A stretch of DNA of 32,354 bases from Gammaproteobacteria bacterium (GCA_022712755.1 JAFLJY010000014.1:1-32354), one strand, 5' to 3'. Positions 18,531 to 28,053 are shown, counted from the stretch's first letter. Notes: a model not told the origin generated them from the sequence alone. Numbers and translations are program-made.

Positions 18531-18568
18531 AAAAAGCCCGCCCCGATTTAAATCTGGGCGGGCTTTTT
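18531..18568. terminator. Bidirectional Rho-independent terminator shared by tRNA-Ser and the convergent 110-aa ORF
   Basis: AAAAAGCCCGCCC-cgatttaaatct-GGGCGGGCTTTTT. Confidence 0.93.
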
Positions 18569-18586
18569 GTTTTCTAACACATGTTT

Positions 18587-18919
18587 TTATTGCATACGGT
18601 TTTTTAGCATAGAAATTTGATGTGTTACATCGTTAGTTAACGGGTGGCGGCGAAACTTTTCATGTTGCACCATTATGTACCCTGGATGTGTTAGATCTTC
18701 GTATTTGAAATAGCCCAGGTGATAAGCATCTAAAACCAGCTCTTTAGCAACTATGTCAGTCGGGTCTTTGTGCTCGTAAGGTAGCTTTTTTAATTTGGCT
18801 ACGGCATTGTGTAGCAGATCTTCGTCAATGGTATCGGGATCTTTAACATAACTTCGAAGGTGCGCTTTTATTCTAAATATTTCTAAAGCGTTACTTTGCA
18901 ATTTATATGGCTTAAACAT
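18587..18919 (-). CDS. Hypothetical protein, 110 aa
   Basis: Charged soluble ORF bounded by a terminator; upstream ggaggtc resembles an RBS just before the ATG. Confidence 0.65.
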   Translation of the reverse strand: MFKPYKLQSNALEIFRIKAHLRSYVKDPDTIDEDLLHNAVAKLKKLPYEHKDPTDIVAKELVLDAYHLGYFKYEDLTHPGYIMVQHEKFRRHPLTNDVTHQISMLKNRMQ

Positions 18920-19110
18920 GGTGACCTCCAGGAGTAATTGTCAAATCAGGTGTTTAGTAAAGCTTACGGCTATATTTAGTTGTTTAATTGACGATTCGCG
19001 CCAACTGATTGACACCTCTTGAACTTAAAAATAACGTTTTATCCGTTACTTGAAAAAACGTTTGACTGCCCTTATGTTATGCGTAATTAACTGATTTAAA
19101 TGGAAGGAGT

Positions 19111-19545
19111 ATGAGTGAAATGAAACATATTGTATGTCCGTCATGTAATGCTACAAACCGTATTCCAACCGCCAGGCTCGATGCGAGTCCCGCCTGTGGT
19201 AAATGTCATAAACCGTTATTTAATAGTAAGCCGGTGGTTTTGACATCGGAAAACTTTCAGCAACACATTAAACGTAATGACATTCCCGTGGTTGTCGATT
19301 TCTGGGCGCCATGGTGTGGTCCATGCAAGATGATGGCGCCTGCATTTGAGCAGGCTAGTGCAGAGCTATCACCCTCTGTGCGACTGGCAAAGTTAAACAC
19401 TGAAGATGAGCAGACTATATCAGGGCATTGGAATATTCGCAGTATTCCTACCCTGGTATTATTTAAAAATGGTAAAGAAATCACCAGACAAGCGGGTGCA
19501 ATGGGCGCTTCGGATATTAAATCCTGGGTGCAAAATTATATATAA
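19111..19545 (+). CDS. trxC: Thioredoxin TrxC (Trx2-type with N-terminal zinc ribbon); start may be internal
   Basis: Two CxxC pairs (CPSCNATNRIP...ACGKCHKPL) and active site FWAPWCGPCKMMAP. Confidence 0.95.
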   Translation: MSEMKHIVCPSCNATNRIPTARLDASPACGKCHKPLFNSKPVVLTSENFQQHIKRNDIPVVVDFWAPWCGPCKMMAPAFEQASAELSPSVRLAKLNTEDEQTISGHWNIRSIPTLVLFKNGKEITRQAGAMGASDIKSWVQNYI

Positions 19546-19732
19546 AACGTATTTTCTATGTTTCATGTAGTTATGTTTGTTTTTTTAGTTATATCTTGCA
19601 AATGCAGGCTGTTTTAAATTGGAATATGGTTCTAAATCATTTTGGAAGTGACTGAATTTTTTGACAAAATAAACTTTTTCATAGAAACTGCGAGTATCTT
19701 TAACTAAAAAGCAAAATTATTGGATTTACTTA

Positions 19733-20131
19733 ATGGCAGATTTATTCTCTAGCGAATGGGCGCAGTCTTTTAAAGAGGCATGGAATGCGGATGAAGAAAT
19801 AACAACACCTTTACAGCGTGCTGGTTTTAATTCTGTTGTTGCTTTTGGTGTACCTGAAATAGATGAGCCATTATTTGTGATGACCATAGAAAATGGAATT
19901 GTGTCATCTATTAACAGTGCTTCTTCTGATGATATTCACTGGGATATTCGGGCAACGACTGATGACTGGCTATCGCTTATTGTGAAACCACCCGGTTTAA
20001 TGAAATTGGGTATTGCCTACACGTCAAGAAAATTACGTTTCAGAAAAGGTGATTATGCGACGATGATAAGAGACCCAAGCCTGGCTGGTGCATTCGTAAA
20101 ATCATTTGCCTTGATGGGAAAAGTGCTCTGA
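19733..20131 (+). CDS. SCP2 sterol-binding-like domain protein
   Basis: 132 aa; FVMTIENGIVSSINSASSDDIHWDIRATTDDWLSLI...GKLRFRKGDY-type SCP2 pattern. Confidence 0.6.
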   Translation: MADLFSSEWAQSFKEAWNADEEITTPLQRAGFNSVVAFGVPEIDEPLFVMTIENGIVSSINSASSDDIHWDIRATTDDWLSLIVKPPGLMKLGIAYTSRKLRFRKGDYATMIRDPSLAGAFVKSFALMGKVL

Positions 20132-20147
20132 CGGTAGACAAAATGTA

Positions 20148-20180
20148 GAAAAAAGGCTGGTTTATGACCAGCCTTTTTTT
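20148..20180. terminator. Rho-independent terminator downstream of the SCP2-like gene
   Basis: AAAAAAGGCTGG-tttatga-CCAGCCTTTTTTT. Confidence 0.93.
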
Positions 20181-20324
20181 ATGGCTGCAGGTTAGTCGTA
20201 TAACACAAATGTGAATGAACAATCATGCTGCTGTGTTGTCGGTACATTTGTTGATTATAAAATGAAATAAAATATTATATTTACACCAACTCCTTTTTAG
20301 ACAGGATTCTGTTTTAAAAATTAT

Positions 20325-21737
20325 ATGGTAAAGAAACGCGATTTAGTGATTATAGGAGGTGGTGCAGGCGGTCTGGTTGTGGCCAGTGTTGCCGCTCAGC
20401 TTGGCCTTGATGTTGTGCTAGTTAACAAACAGGAGGCGATGGGTGGTGACTGCCTGCATTATGGCTGTGTGCCGAGCAAGGCATTGATAAAAAGTGCTGC
20501 TATTGCACATAGTTTGTCTCACGCAGATCGTTGGGGTTTGCCTGCTGTTAAACCGAAAATTGATATGCAGGCGGTAAATCAGACGATTAAAAATGCGATT
20601 GATACTATTCAGGTACACGATAGTCGGGAGCGGTTTGAAGCGCTGGGTTGTGAAGTGGTAGTCGGCGAAGCGACTTTTACTTCTCCCTCACAAATTGAAG
20701 TCGCGGGCAGGCAGATTGAGGCGAAGCATATCGTCATCGCCACTGGCTCATCAGCCTTTATCCCGCCTATAAAAGGGCTGCAACAGGTAAGCTTCTTAAC
20801 CAATGAAGACATGTACAGCCTGCCTGTTTTGCCTGAAAGTTTGATTATTTTAGGCGGTGGCCCCATTGGTGTCGAAATGGCGCAGGCTTATGCTCGATTA
20901 GGGTCAGAGGTTTCTATTGTGGAGATAGGTCCACGATTACTGCCTCAGATGGATAAAGCGATGTCGGTAATTCTGGCTGATGCATTAAGCGCAGAAGGTA
21001 TTTCAATTTATTTAAATACTGAAATAATAGAAGTGACTGAGCAGGCGGGCATGAAGCAGCTTATGCAAGAAGGCGGTGAAATGCTTCAGGCACAAGCCTT
21101 ACTGGTTGCAATAGGGCGTAGACCGGTAGTTGATTCCCTGAATCTTAAAAAAGCCGGTGTGCGATTTGATGAAACAGGTATAAAGGTCAACAGAAAAATG
21201 CAGACCAGTAATAAAAAGATTTATGCCTGCGGTGATGTTACCGGTGAAATGCCATTAACCCATGTGGCTGAATTGCAGGCGGGTGTCGTTATTGCAAATA
21301 TAATTTTTAAGATGCCCAAAAAGATTAACTACGATGTTGTACCTGCAGTGGTTTACACCGAGCCGGAAGTGGCGCAAGTTGGGCTTAGCGTTAAACAGTG
21401 TAAGCAATTGAAAAAAGCTGAAGTGCATCAATTTGAAATATCGCAACTGGATCGTGCAATAACCGATAATAATAAAACAGGAATAGCGAAAATCTTAACC
21501 AACCGGGGCAGGGTGGTCGGTGCGCATATTATTGCACCGCATGCGGGTGAGCTTATTCATGAGCTGGCGCTGGCGGTTCAGGAAAACATGAAAATTTCAA
21601 AATTAACCTCGCTGGTTCATGCCTATCCTACTTATTCACAACTTAACAAACGCCTTGCCGGGCAGTATTATAAAGACCGTTTATTTAACCCGATAACTAA
21701 AAAATTAGTGGCTTTTTTGAACCGCTATTTATCTTAA
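20325..21737 (+). CDS. FAD-dependent pyridine nucleotide-disulfide oxidoreductase (mercuric reductase/dihydrolipoamide dehydrogenase-like)
   Basis: IIGGGAGGLVVASVAAQLG, GGDCLHYGCVPSKAL redox-active cysteines, ILGGGPIGVEMAQAYARLGSEVSIVE, HAYPTYSQLNKRLAG C-terminus. Confidence 0.9.
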   Translation: MVKKRDLVIIGGGAGGLVVASVAAQLGLDVVLVNKQEAMGGDCLHYGCVPSKALIKSAAIAHSLSHADRWGLPAVKPKIDMQAVNQTIKNAIDTIQVHDSRERFEALGCEVVVGEATFTSPSQIEVAGRQIEAKHIVIATGSSAFIPPIKGLQQVSFLTNEDMYSLPVLPESLIILGGGPIGVEMAQAYARLGSEVSIVEIGPRLLPQMDKAMSVILADALSAEGISIYLNTEIIEVTEQAGMKQLMQEGGEMLQAQALLVAIGRRPVVDSLNLKKAGVRFDETGIKVNRKMQTSNKKIYACGDVTGEMPLTHVAELQAGVVIANIIFKMPKKINYDVVPAVVYTEPEVAQVGLSVKQCKQLKKAEVHQFEISQLDRAITDNNKTGIAKILTNRGRVVGAHIIAPHAGELIHELALAVQENMKISKLTSLVHAYPTYSQLNKRLAGQYYKDRLFNPITKKLVAFLNRYLS

Positions 21738-21744
21738 GAAAACG

Positions 21745-22725
21745 ATGAAAAACACCTTTAATTTATTGAAAAACACCGATTTCCCGGCAATAAAACGCAC
21801 ACAACTGGAAACCTTGCAGGTTAATTTGGGGTATTTGTGTAACCAGCAATGTTTGCATTGCCATGTCGATGCCAGTCCGCGGCGTAAGGAAATCATGACA
21901 GCAGAAACAGTTGCAGATGTCGTCAATTTTTTAAAGCAAAAAAACATTAAAACATTAGACTTAACCGGCGGCGCACCGGAGATGAACCCTGAGTTCTGCT
22001 CGCTGGTTAAACAGGCTGTTGATATGGGCGTGCATGTTATTGACCGCTGTAATATAACCATTTTGTTAGAACCTGGTTTTGAGAAAATAGCCGCTTTTCT
22101 GGCTGAGAATAAAGTAGAGGTGGTGGCTTCCATGCCCTGTTATCTAAGAGAAAATGTTGATGCACAACGTGGCAAAGGGGTCTTCAGTAACAGCATAAAA
22201 GGCTTGCAGTTATTAAATCATTACGGTTATGGAAAAGAGGAAGCCTTGCAGCTTAACCTGGTGTATAACCCACAGGGCATTAATTTACCACCCTCACAAA
22301 ATGAGCTTGAGCCAGCCTATAAAAAAGAATTACAACAACGTTTTGCTATCAGCTTTAATAATTTGTACACAATAACTAATATGCCAATTAAACGTTTTGG
22401 CAGCACCTTGTTGTCTAAAGGTTTGTTTGATGAATACATGCAGTTGTTAAAAACAGCCTACAGTAAAGATAATTTATCCGGCGTTATGTGCCGTAGCACC
22501 TTAAGCGTGGACTGGCTGGGTTATGTTTATGATTGTGATTTTAATCAGATGTTAGGCTTATCAGCCGGTCTGAACGCCGATATAACGGTGGGAGTGCTAC
22601 CAGCAAAAACGCATATCAATGACCTTTTACAGAGTGATTTAAAAGGTAAGGATATTGCCATAATGGATCATTGTTATGGTTGTACCGCTGGTTTTGGTAG
22701 TAGCTGTGGTGGAGCGCTAATCTAA
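21745..22725 (+). CDS. arsS: ArsS-like radical SAM protein (radical SAM/Cys-rich, arsenosugar biosynthesis type)
   Basis: LETLQVNLGYLCNQQCLHCHVDASPRRKEIM (radical SAM Cys cluster) and C-terminal MDHCYGCTAGFGSSCGGALI Cys-rich tail. Confidence 0.9.
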   Translation: MKNTFNLLKNTDFPAIKRTQLETLQVNLGYLCNQQCLHCHVDASPRRKEIMTAETVADVVNFLKQKNIKTLDLTGGAPEMNPEFCSLVKQAVDMGVHVIDRCNITILLEPGFEKIAAFLAENKVEVVASMPCYLRENVDAQRGKGVFSNSIKGLQLLNHYGYGKEEALQLNLVYNPQGINLPPSQNELEPAYKKELQQRFAISFNNLYTITNMPIKRFGSTLLSKGLFDEYMQLLKTAYSKDNLSGVMCRSTLSVDWLGYVYDCDFNQMLGLSAGLNADITVGVLPAKTHINDLLQSDLKGKDIAIMDHCYGCTAGFGSSCGGALI

Positions 22726-23436
22726 TTGAAAAAGTTGGAGAACACTTCTTTGTGTGGAACCGGGGTAAAGGTATCGATTATTACTCCAGTATTCAATGAG
22801 GAAGCAGAGCTGCCTAATTTTTTGAATAAGTTACAGTGTTTTCGTGACAAAGGACATGAGGTTGTTGTTGTTGATGGCGGCAGCACTGATAATAGTTTGA
22901 TGCTTGCACAACAGGGCGCAGACAGGGTTATCGTGTCAAAAGCGGGTCGAGCCCTGCAAATGAATAACGGCGCGGCTGTGGCCACAGGCGATATCTTTTT
23001 ATTTTTACATTGTGACACCTTTCTTCCTGATAAGGCCCTTAATGCAATTAGCGACAACTATCAAAGAGAGTGTTACTGGGGGCATTTTGATGTGCGATTA
23101 TCAAGTAATAAATTTATCTTTCGAATCATCGAACGATTGATGAATTTGCGTTCACGATTAACATCCATTGCCACTGGTGATCAGGCGATTTTTATAGAAC
23201 GAAAACTTTTTAATCGACTAAGTGGATTTCCCGAAATTACCTTGATGGAAGATATAGCTATCAGCCGGTTACTCAAGGAACAGTCATCACCCGTTTGTTT
23301 AAAACAAAAAGTGATAACGTCAAGTCGGCGCTGGGAAAACAAGGGTGTGCTTGTTACGGTTTTCCTAATGTGGAAATTACGCCTGTACTATTTTTTTGGT
23401 GCATCGCCAGAAAAACTCAGCCAACTCTATCGTTAA
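22726..23436 (+). CDS. Family 2 glycosyltransferase (TIGR04283-like), TTG start assumed
   Basis: VSIITPVFNEEAELPNFL, VVVDGGSTDNSLMLAQQGADRVIVSKAGRALQMNNGA; immediately abuts the arsS stop. Confidence 0.85.
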   Translation: MKKLENTSLCGTGVKVSIITPVFNEEAELPNFLNKLQCFRDKGHEVVVVDGGSTDNSLMLAQQGADRVIVSKAGRALQMNNGAAVATGDIFLFLHCDTFLPDKALNAISDNYQRECYWGHFDVRLSSNKFIFRIIERLMNLRSRLTSIATGDQAIFIERKLFNRLSGFPEITLMEDIAISRLLKEQSSPVCLKQKVITSSRRWENKGVLVTVFLMWKLRLYYFFGASPEKLSQLYR

Positions 23437-24053
23437 TGAAACATCCTGATACGGTTATTTTGCTGTTTGCCAAAGCCCCTGTGACAGGCAAAGTCAACAC
23501 GCGTTTAATATCGGATATTGGTGTTCAGGCTGCAACGCAATTGCAAGATGATTTAATCCATCAGCGCCTGTCGATGCTAACTCAGGCAAACCTCTGTGCT
23601 GTGCATTTGCTGTGCTCACCTGATGTACGACAGGATGACTATTTTATGCGCTGTAAACAACAATACCCGATTGCTTTATTATCACAGTCAGGCACTGATT
23701 TGGGTATGCGCATGTTAAATGGTATAAAGCAGGCTTTGCAGCAATATAAATATTGTATCGTTATCGGCACCGATGCACCGGCATTAGGTGAGGTGCTTAT
23801 CGAAAAGGCTATAGAACGCTTAAAAAAAGGTTTAGAAACCGTTTTTGTACCGGCTGAAGATGGTGGTTATGTTTTAGTGGGCTTGCAAAAACCGTATAAA
23901 TTTTTATTTCAGGACATAACCTGGGGTAGCGCTGAAGTGATGCAACAATCAAGAAATAAGCTTAATAAAAATGGCATTTCATTTTATGAGCTGGATACTT
24001 GTTGGGATATTGATCGAGTAGAAGATTACCAACGCTATCTGGATTTTATCTGA
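23436..24053 (+). CDS. TIGR04282-like glycosyltransferase (DUF2064 type)
   Basis: ATG at 23436 overlaps the upstream TAA (TAATG); MKHPDTVILLFAKAPVTGKVNTRLI, VIGTDAPALG, VPAEDGGYVLVGL. The ORF track start at 23295 is too long. Confidence 0.87.
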   Translation: MKHPDTVILLFAKAPVTGKVNTRLISDIGVQAATQLQDDLIHQRLSMLTQANLCAVHLLCSPDVRQDDYFMRCKQQYPIALLSQSGTDLGMRMLNGIKQALQQYKYCIVIGTDAPALGEVLIEKAIERLKKGLETVFVPAEDGGYVLVGLQKPYKFLFQDITWGSAEVMQQSRNKLNKNGISFYELDTCWDIDRVEDYQRYLDFI

Positions 24054-24060
24054 CGACACA

Positions 24061-24354
24061 TAGCGGAAGTTATAAGTTGTATGTTGTATGTATTAAGTTA
24101 CCTATCTGTGGTTAAAATAAGCTTTTGTTTTTTTAGCACTATTCGTGGAGCAGTGGCACACGGATGTGCCGTTATGTCCATGGATGGACGGCCATGTTTA
24201 CAATTATGGCGCAAAGAGCCAGGAAGGCGGTGCGATTTTCGAAGCAAAGGATGGAGTAGTGGCACAAGGATGTGCCGTTTACGGACCTAATGATGGAATA
24301 ACATTTTTAACTTAAAACATGCAACATAAAACTTATAACTTTTAACTTCCGCTA
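24061..24354. repeat. Composite repeat locus 6: inverted heptad arms enclosing three CATCCNTG-type hairpins
   Basis: Arms 24061-24100 and about 24308-24354 inverted (one 7-nt indel, few mismatches); hairpins at 24155-24170, 24176-24189 and 24261-24276. Confidence 0.85.
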
Positions 24355-24407
24355 ATGACCGAACTCAGTTATTCGATCAGTAAGTAAATCTGATACGTTT
24401 TGTCAGC

Positions 24408-25088
24408 TCAGGTCTGAGTAATTACGGCCAGGAGTTGCCCGGGGCTTTGTATGCTGTAATCTGCCTGCCAGTCGTTTGTGTTTTCCCAGTCACCAATGTA
24501 ACCATATTCAGCGATAACGGTTTTCATGCCGGCGTTTTTCCCAGCTTCAATGTCGCGCCGTGCATCACCGACATAAACACATTCTTCGGGTTGGCTATTG
24601 CTCAGTTTGCAGGCGAAATGCATGGGTTCCGGGTGCGGTTTTCGGTTTTGGGTGGAATCTGAGGAGACAATACAGGCCGCACGTTGCGTTAAAGCTAGCG
24701 ATGCCATTAATGGTTCGGTTAACCAGCCGGGTTTGTTAGTGACAACGCCCCATTTAATGTTATTTTGTTCAAGCTGTTGCAGCAGTTCGTCCATTTCGTC
24801 AAACAGCTGAGAATGGTTAGTAAGGTTGTTCTGGTATATTTCCAGATAACGTGTTTTCAGTCGCGACAGTGTCTGTGCTTCTAGTGCATCACCAAAAGCC
24901 AGCGTCACCAGGGCAACGCTGCCGTTAGAGACCACAGGACGAACCTGAGAATAAGGCAGGCGTTTGTGTTGTTCTTCATCACAGAGTATATCCAGTGCTG
25001 CTGCCATATCGGGCGCAGTATCAATCAAGGTGCCATCGAGGTCAAATAATACGGTACTGATTTTGTTGATTTGTTTTGCGTTTGTCAC
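24408..25088 (-). CDS. gph: Phosphoglycolate phosphatase-type HAD hydrolase
   Basis: TVLFDLDGTLIDTAPDMAAAL, GVVTNKPGWLTEPLM, CVYVGDARRDIEAGKNAGM. Confidence 0.92.
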   Translation of the reverse strand: MTNAKQINKISTVLFDLDGTLIDTAPDMAAALDILCDEEQHKRLPYSQVRPVVSNGSVALVTLAFGDALEAQTLSRLKTRYLEIYQNNLTNHSQLFDEMDELLQQLEQNNIKWGVVTNKPGWLTEPLMASLALTQRAACIVSSDSTQNRKPHPEPMHFACKLSNSQPEECVYVGDARRDIEAGKNAGMKTVIAEYGYIGDWENTNDWQADYSIQSPGQLLAVITQT

Positions 25089-25149
25089 AGTAGATTTGTC
25101 ACAGCAGGTTTATTGGCTCAGCGCTTCAGATGATATTACAGATGACAGT

Positions 25150-25866
25150 TCAGGTGGTTTCTTCAGGACGAATATAATGCACCATATAATTCACATCAAC
25201 ATTATGTGACAGGCTAAATAAACCGGTAAAAGGATTGTAACTAACGCCTTTTAAATCCACCAGTTTAAGACCGGCAGCACGAGCCCATTCATCAAGCTCG
25301 GAAGGTTTGATAAATTTTGCGTAGTCGTGTGTGCCGCGAGGCAGCATCTTCATCAGGTACTCAGCACCGACGATAGCGAATGCATACGATTTCGGATTTC
25401 GGTTAATGGTCGAAAAATAAACCGAGCCGCCAGGCTTGGTCATTTTGAAACAAGCGTTGATAACAGATGCAGGATCGGGTACATGCTCCAGCATTTCCAT
25501 GCAGGTGACTACGTCAAACGCTGCCGGTTTTTGCTGTGCCATTTCTTCTGCGGTGGTTTGTTGGTAATCAATATCAAGGTCACTTTCCATAGCATGTAGT
25601 CTGGCAACGGCTAACGGTGCTTTGCCCATATCAATACCGGTGGTTGTTGCGCCACAAGCTGCCATACTTTCACTGAGAATACCGCCACCGCAACCAATAT
25701 CAATTACGGCTTTGCCATCTAAGGGCGAACCGCTATTGATAAAGTTAAGGCGTAGCGGGTTCATTTCGTGCAGGGGTTTGAACTCGCCCTGGGTATCCCA
25801 CCAGCGTGAGGCAAGGTCTTCAAATTTTTTAATTTCTGCCGGATCGATGTTTGCTGTGTTTGTCAT
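25150..25866 (-). CDS. ubiG: Bifunctional 2-polyprenyl-6-hydroxyphenol methylase/3-demethylubiquinol O-methyltransferase UbiG
   Basis: [59 protein letters not shown]; start trimmed from the ORF track (25965) to the conserved Met. Confidence 0.96.
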   Translation of the reverse strand: MTNTANIDPAEIKKFEDLASRWWDTQGEFKPLHEMNPLRLNFINSGSPLDGKAVIDIGCGGGILSESMAACGATTTGIDMGKAPLAVARLHAMESDLDIDYQQTTAEEMAQQKPAAFDVVTCMEMLEHVPDPASVINACFKMTKPGGSVYFSTINRNPKSYAFAIVGAEYLMKMLPRGTHDYAKFIKPSELDEWARAAGLKLVDLKGVSYNPFTGLFSLSHNVDVNYMVHYIRPEETT

Positions 25867-25937
25867 GTTATTTAGTGCTTGTGTTTTTATGTAATAAAGA
25901 ACATTAATATGTGTCTTTAACTCAATGATAAATAATA

Positions 25938-25987
25938 AATAGTTGTAAGTTGTAAGTAAAAACATTAAACATTAAACTTAAAACCTA
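25938..25987. repeat. Heptad repeat locus (forward then reverse-oriented 7-nt units)
   Basis: agttgta agttgta ... cattaaa cattaaa cttaaaa cctaaat. Confidence 0.6.
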
Positions 25988-27301
25988 AATCCGTCTTATC
26001 TCTTCACTGATTCTAATACATTCCTGCTTCAGTTTTTTCTCATCAATAGTATTGAGTATTCTGTCTGTTAAAACCTGTTTGCCAGCAATCCATACATCTG
26101 TTACATGTTCGCGTGAACTGCAATTAACCAGATGCGAAACCGGGTCATATACTGGAATGGTCTCTATTGTATCGAAATTTACCGCAACAATATCGGCAAA
26201 TTTACCCACTTCCAGCGAACCGGTGATGTCGTTTATGCCTAACGCGGTAGCGCCATTGATGGTTGCCATTTGCAGCACCTGATCTGCGGTAAGTGCGGTG
26301 GCATCCATATTGCTTATTTTTGCCAGCATGGCGGCTGAGCGCATTTCGCCAAACAGGTCTAAATCATTGTTGCTGGAAGCACTGTCAGTGCCAAGGGCAA
26401 CATTAACACCCGCATCTAATAGCTGTTTCACTGGACAGATACCACTAGCAAGTTTCATATTTGATTCCGGGCAATGGATAACATGGCTGCCGCTTGTCGC
26501 CAGCAGCTGTATTTCATCATCCTGGATTTGCGTCATGTGTACTGCCTGCAATGCAGGTGTCAGTAAACCCAGTTTATTTAAGCGTGCCAGTGGGCGCAAA
26601 CCGTTATTTTTTTCAGCTTCACTGACTTCAAATGCGGTTTCGTGAATGTGCATATGAACACCCAGCTCAAGTTCATTGGCGAGGATAGTTATGTGTTTTA
26701 AAGGTTCATCGGATACGGTATAAGGGGCATGCGGCGCAAAGGCTGTTTTAATTAACTCGTGTCCCTTATAGTGGTCAAAAACAGCAAGGCCTTTGGCGAT
26801 GTATTCTTCACTGTTATTCGCCCACACGGTGGCAAAGTCGATGAGTATCAGACCGACCGAAGCACGCATACCAATATCCGCCGCCACACGTGCAGTAACA
26901 TCAGGGAAAAAATACATGTCATTGAAGCAGGTGGTGCCGCTACGAATCATTTCCGCGATTGCTAGTTCAGTACCGGTTTGCACAAAGGCTTCATTGACAT
27001 GTTTTTCTTCTGCTGGCCAGATATGATTTTGCAACCAGTCCATTAGTGATAAATCATCCGCCAGACCACGAAACAGACTCATTGCACTGTGGGTATGGCT
27101 GTTTATCAGGCCGGGAATCAGTGCATGCTGATGATAATTACGGTTTACCCTGGCGTTGTATCGGGTTTTGGCCAGCGCACTGGGCAAAATATCGATGATT
27201 TTTTTTTCATCAATGGCGATACAATGCTGTTCGAGATTACGCTGTTTGTTATCAACAGGAATAACCCAGCGCGCATGGAGCAGGGTGTCAATGTTTTTCA
27301 T
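25985..27301 (-). CDS. mtaD: Amidohydrolase, TRZ/ATZ family; 5-methylthioadenosine/S-adenosylhomocysteine deaminase-like
   Basis: LIPGLINSHTHSAMSLFRGLADDLSLMDWL, HMHIHETAFEV, HCPESNMKLASGICPV, GTDSASSNNDLDLFGEMR. Confidence 0.88.
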   Translation of the reverse strand: MKNIDTLLHARWVIPVDNKQRNLEQHCIAIDEKKIIDILPSALAKTRYNARVNRNYHQHALIPGLINSHTHSAMSLFRGLADDLSLMDWLQNHIWPAEEKHVNEAFVQTGTELAIAEMIRSGTTCFNDMYFFPDVTARVAADIGMRASVGLILIDFATVWANNSEEYIAKGLAVFDHYKGHELIKTAFAPHAPYTVSDEPLKHITILANELELGVHMHIHETAFEVSEAEKNNGLRPLARLNKLGLLTPALQAVHMTQIQDDEIQLLATSGSHVIHCPESNMKLASGICPVKQLLDAGVNVALGTDSASSNNDLDLFGEMRSAAMLAKISNMDATALTADQVLQMATINGATALGINDITGSLEVGKFADIVAVNFDTIETIPVYDPVSHLVNCSSREHVTDVWIAGKQVLTDRILNTIDEKKLKQECIRISEEIRRI

Positions 27302-27435
27302 TGTCGCGACCATAAGTTGCAACGAATTAGTGTAACTTATTGTGAAAAGTTGTGCAATTTTGAATAAAAACGGAAGTTTAACTGGTCAAGCTGGGTGGCT
27401 TAATGATATAAAATGCTCAGTAAAATTAAAGGAGT

Positions 27436-28053
27436 ATGAAAATGAAAATATCAATATTTAAAATGAACCCGTTAGCAGTATTGTTCGGCTTATTGCTTTT
27501 GCTGACAGGCTGTAGTCAAACAGTAACCCGGGTTGATTCAGACACCGTTACCGATCTCAGTGGAAAATGGAATGATACCGATTCCCGGTTGGTATCACAG
27601 GAAATGATTCAGGATGTCCTTTCACGTGGCTGGTTAACAAAATTTAATCGTGAACAGGGCAAAGCACCAACCGTTATTGTTGGCACGGTGCGCAATTTAA
27701 GTCACGAACATATCAATACACGTACTTTTATAGCTGATATGGAACGCGAGCTGATTAATTCAGGCGAGGTTGAGTTTGTCGCCTCTGCAAAAGAACGTGA
27801 AGAAATTCGAGCTGAAGTTAAAGAACAGGATTTGCATGCAACAGAAGAAACCCGTAAAGCCATGGGGCAGGAAATCGGTGCTGATTTTATGTTGCAGGGT
27901 TCGATCAATACCATTGTTGATGCTGTTAGCGGTGAACAGGCACGTTTCTACCAGATTGATTTAACCCTTATTCAATTAGGCACTAACCGAAAAGTATGGG
28001 TAGGACAGAAGAAAATCAAGAAAACAATTGAAAAAGGGGGGTTCCGTCTGTAG
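27436..28053 (+). CDS. Penicillin-binding protein activator LpoB-like lipoprotein
   Basis: Lipobox LLLLTGCSQ; LSGKWNDTDSRLVSQEMIQDVL, HINTRTFIADMERELINSGEVEFVA, GADFMLQGSINTIVD. Confidence 0.82.
   Translation: MKMKISIFKMNPLAVLFGLLLLLTGCSQTVTRVDSDTVTDLSGKWNDTDSRLVSQEMIQDVLSRGWLTKFNREQGKAPTVIVGTVRNLSHEHINTRTFIADMERELINSGEVEFVASAKEREEIRAEVKEQDLHATEETRKAMGQEIGADFMLQGSINTIVDAVSGEQARFYQIDLTLIQLGTNRKVWVGQKKIKKTIEKGGFRL

Noticed and set aside
18436-18919. Genomic island integrated at tRNA-Ser
   Set aside because: No integrase, no duplicated tRNA 3' end, and flanking genes are ordinary.
21745-22725. Selenocysteine form of the ArsS-like protein
   Set aside because: The C-terminal cysteines are encoded by TGT/TGC and the ORF ends in TAA; no in-frame TGA was seen, so this copy is a Cys version.
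23295-23435. Upstream extension of the TIGR04282-like ORF
   Set aside because: Overlaps the TIGR04283-like gene out of frame; the ATG at 23436 overlapping TAA gives the conserved N-terminus.
24081-24290. 69-aa plus-strand ORF (MLYVLSYLSVVKISFCF...GCAVMSMDGRPCLQLW...)
   Set aside because: Falls entirely inside the locus 6 repeat; codons are built from the hairpin modules, so unlikely to be a gene.
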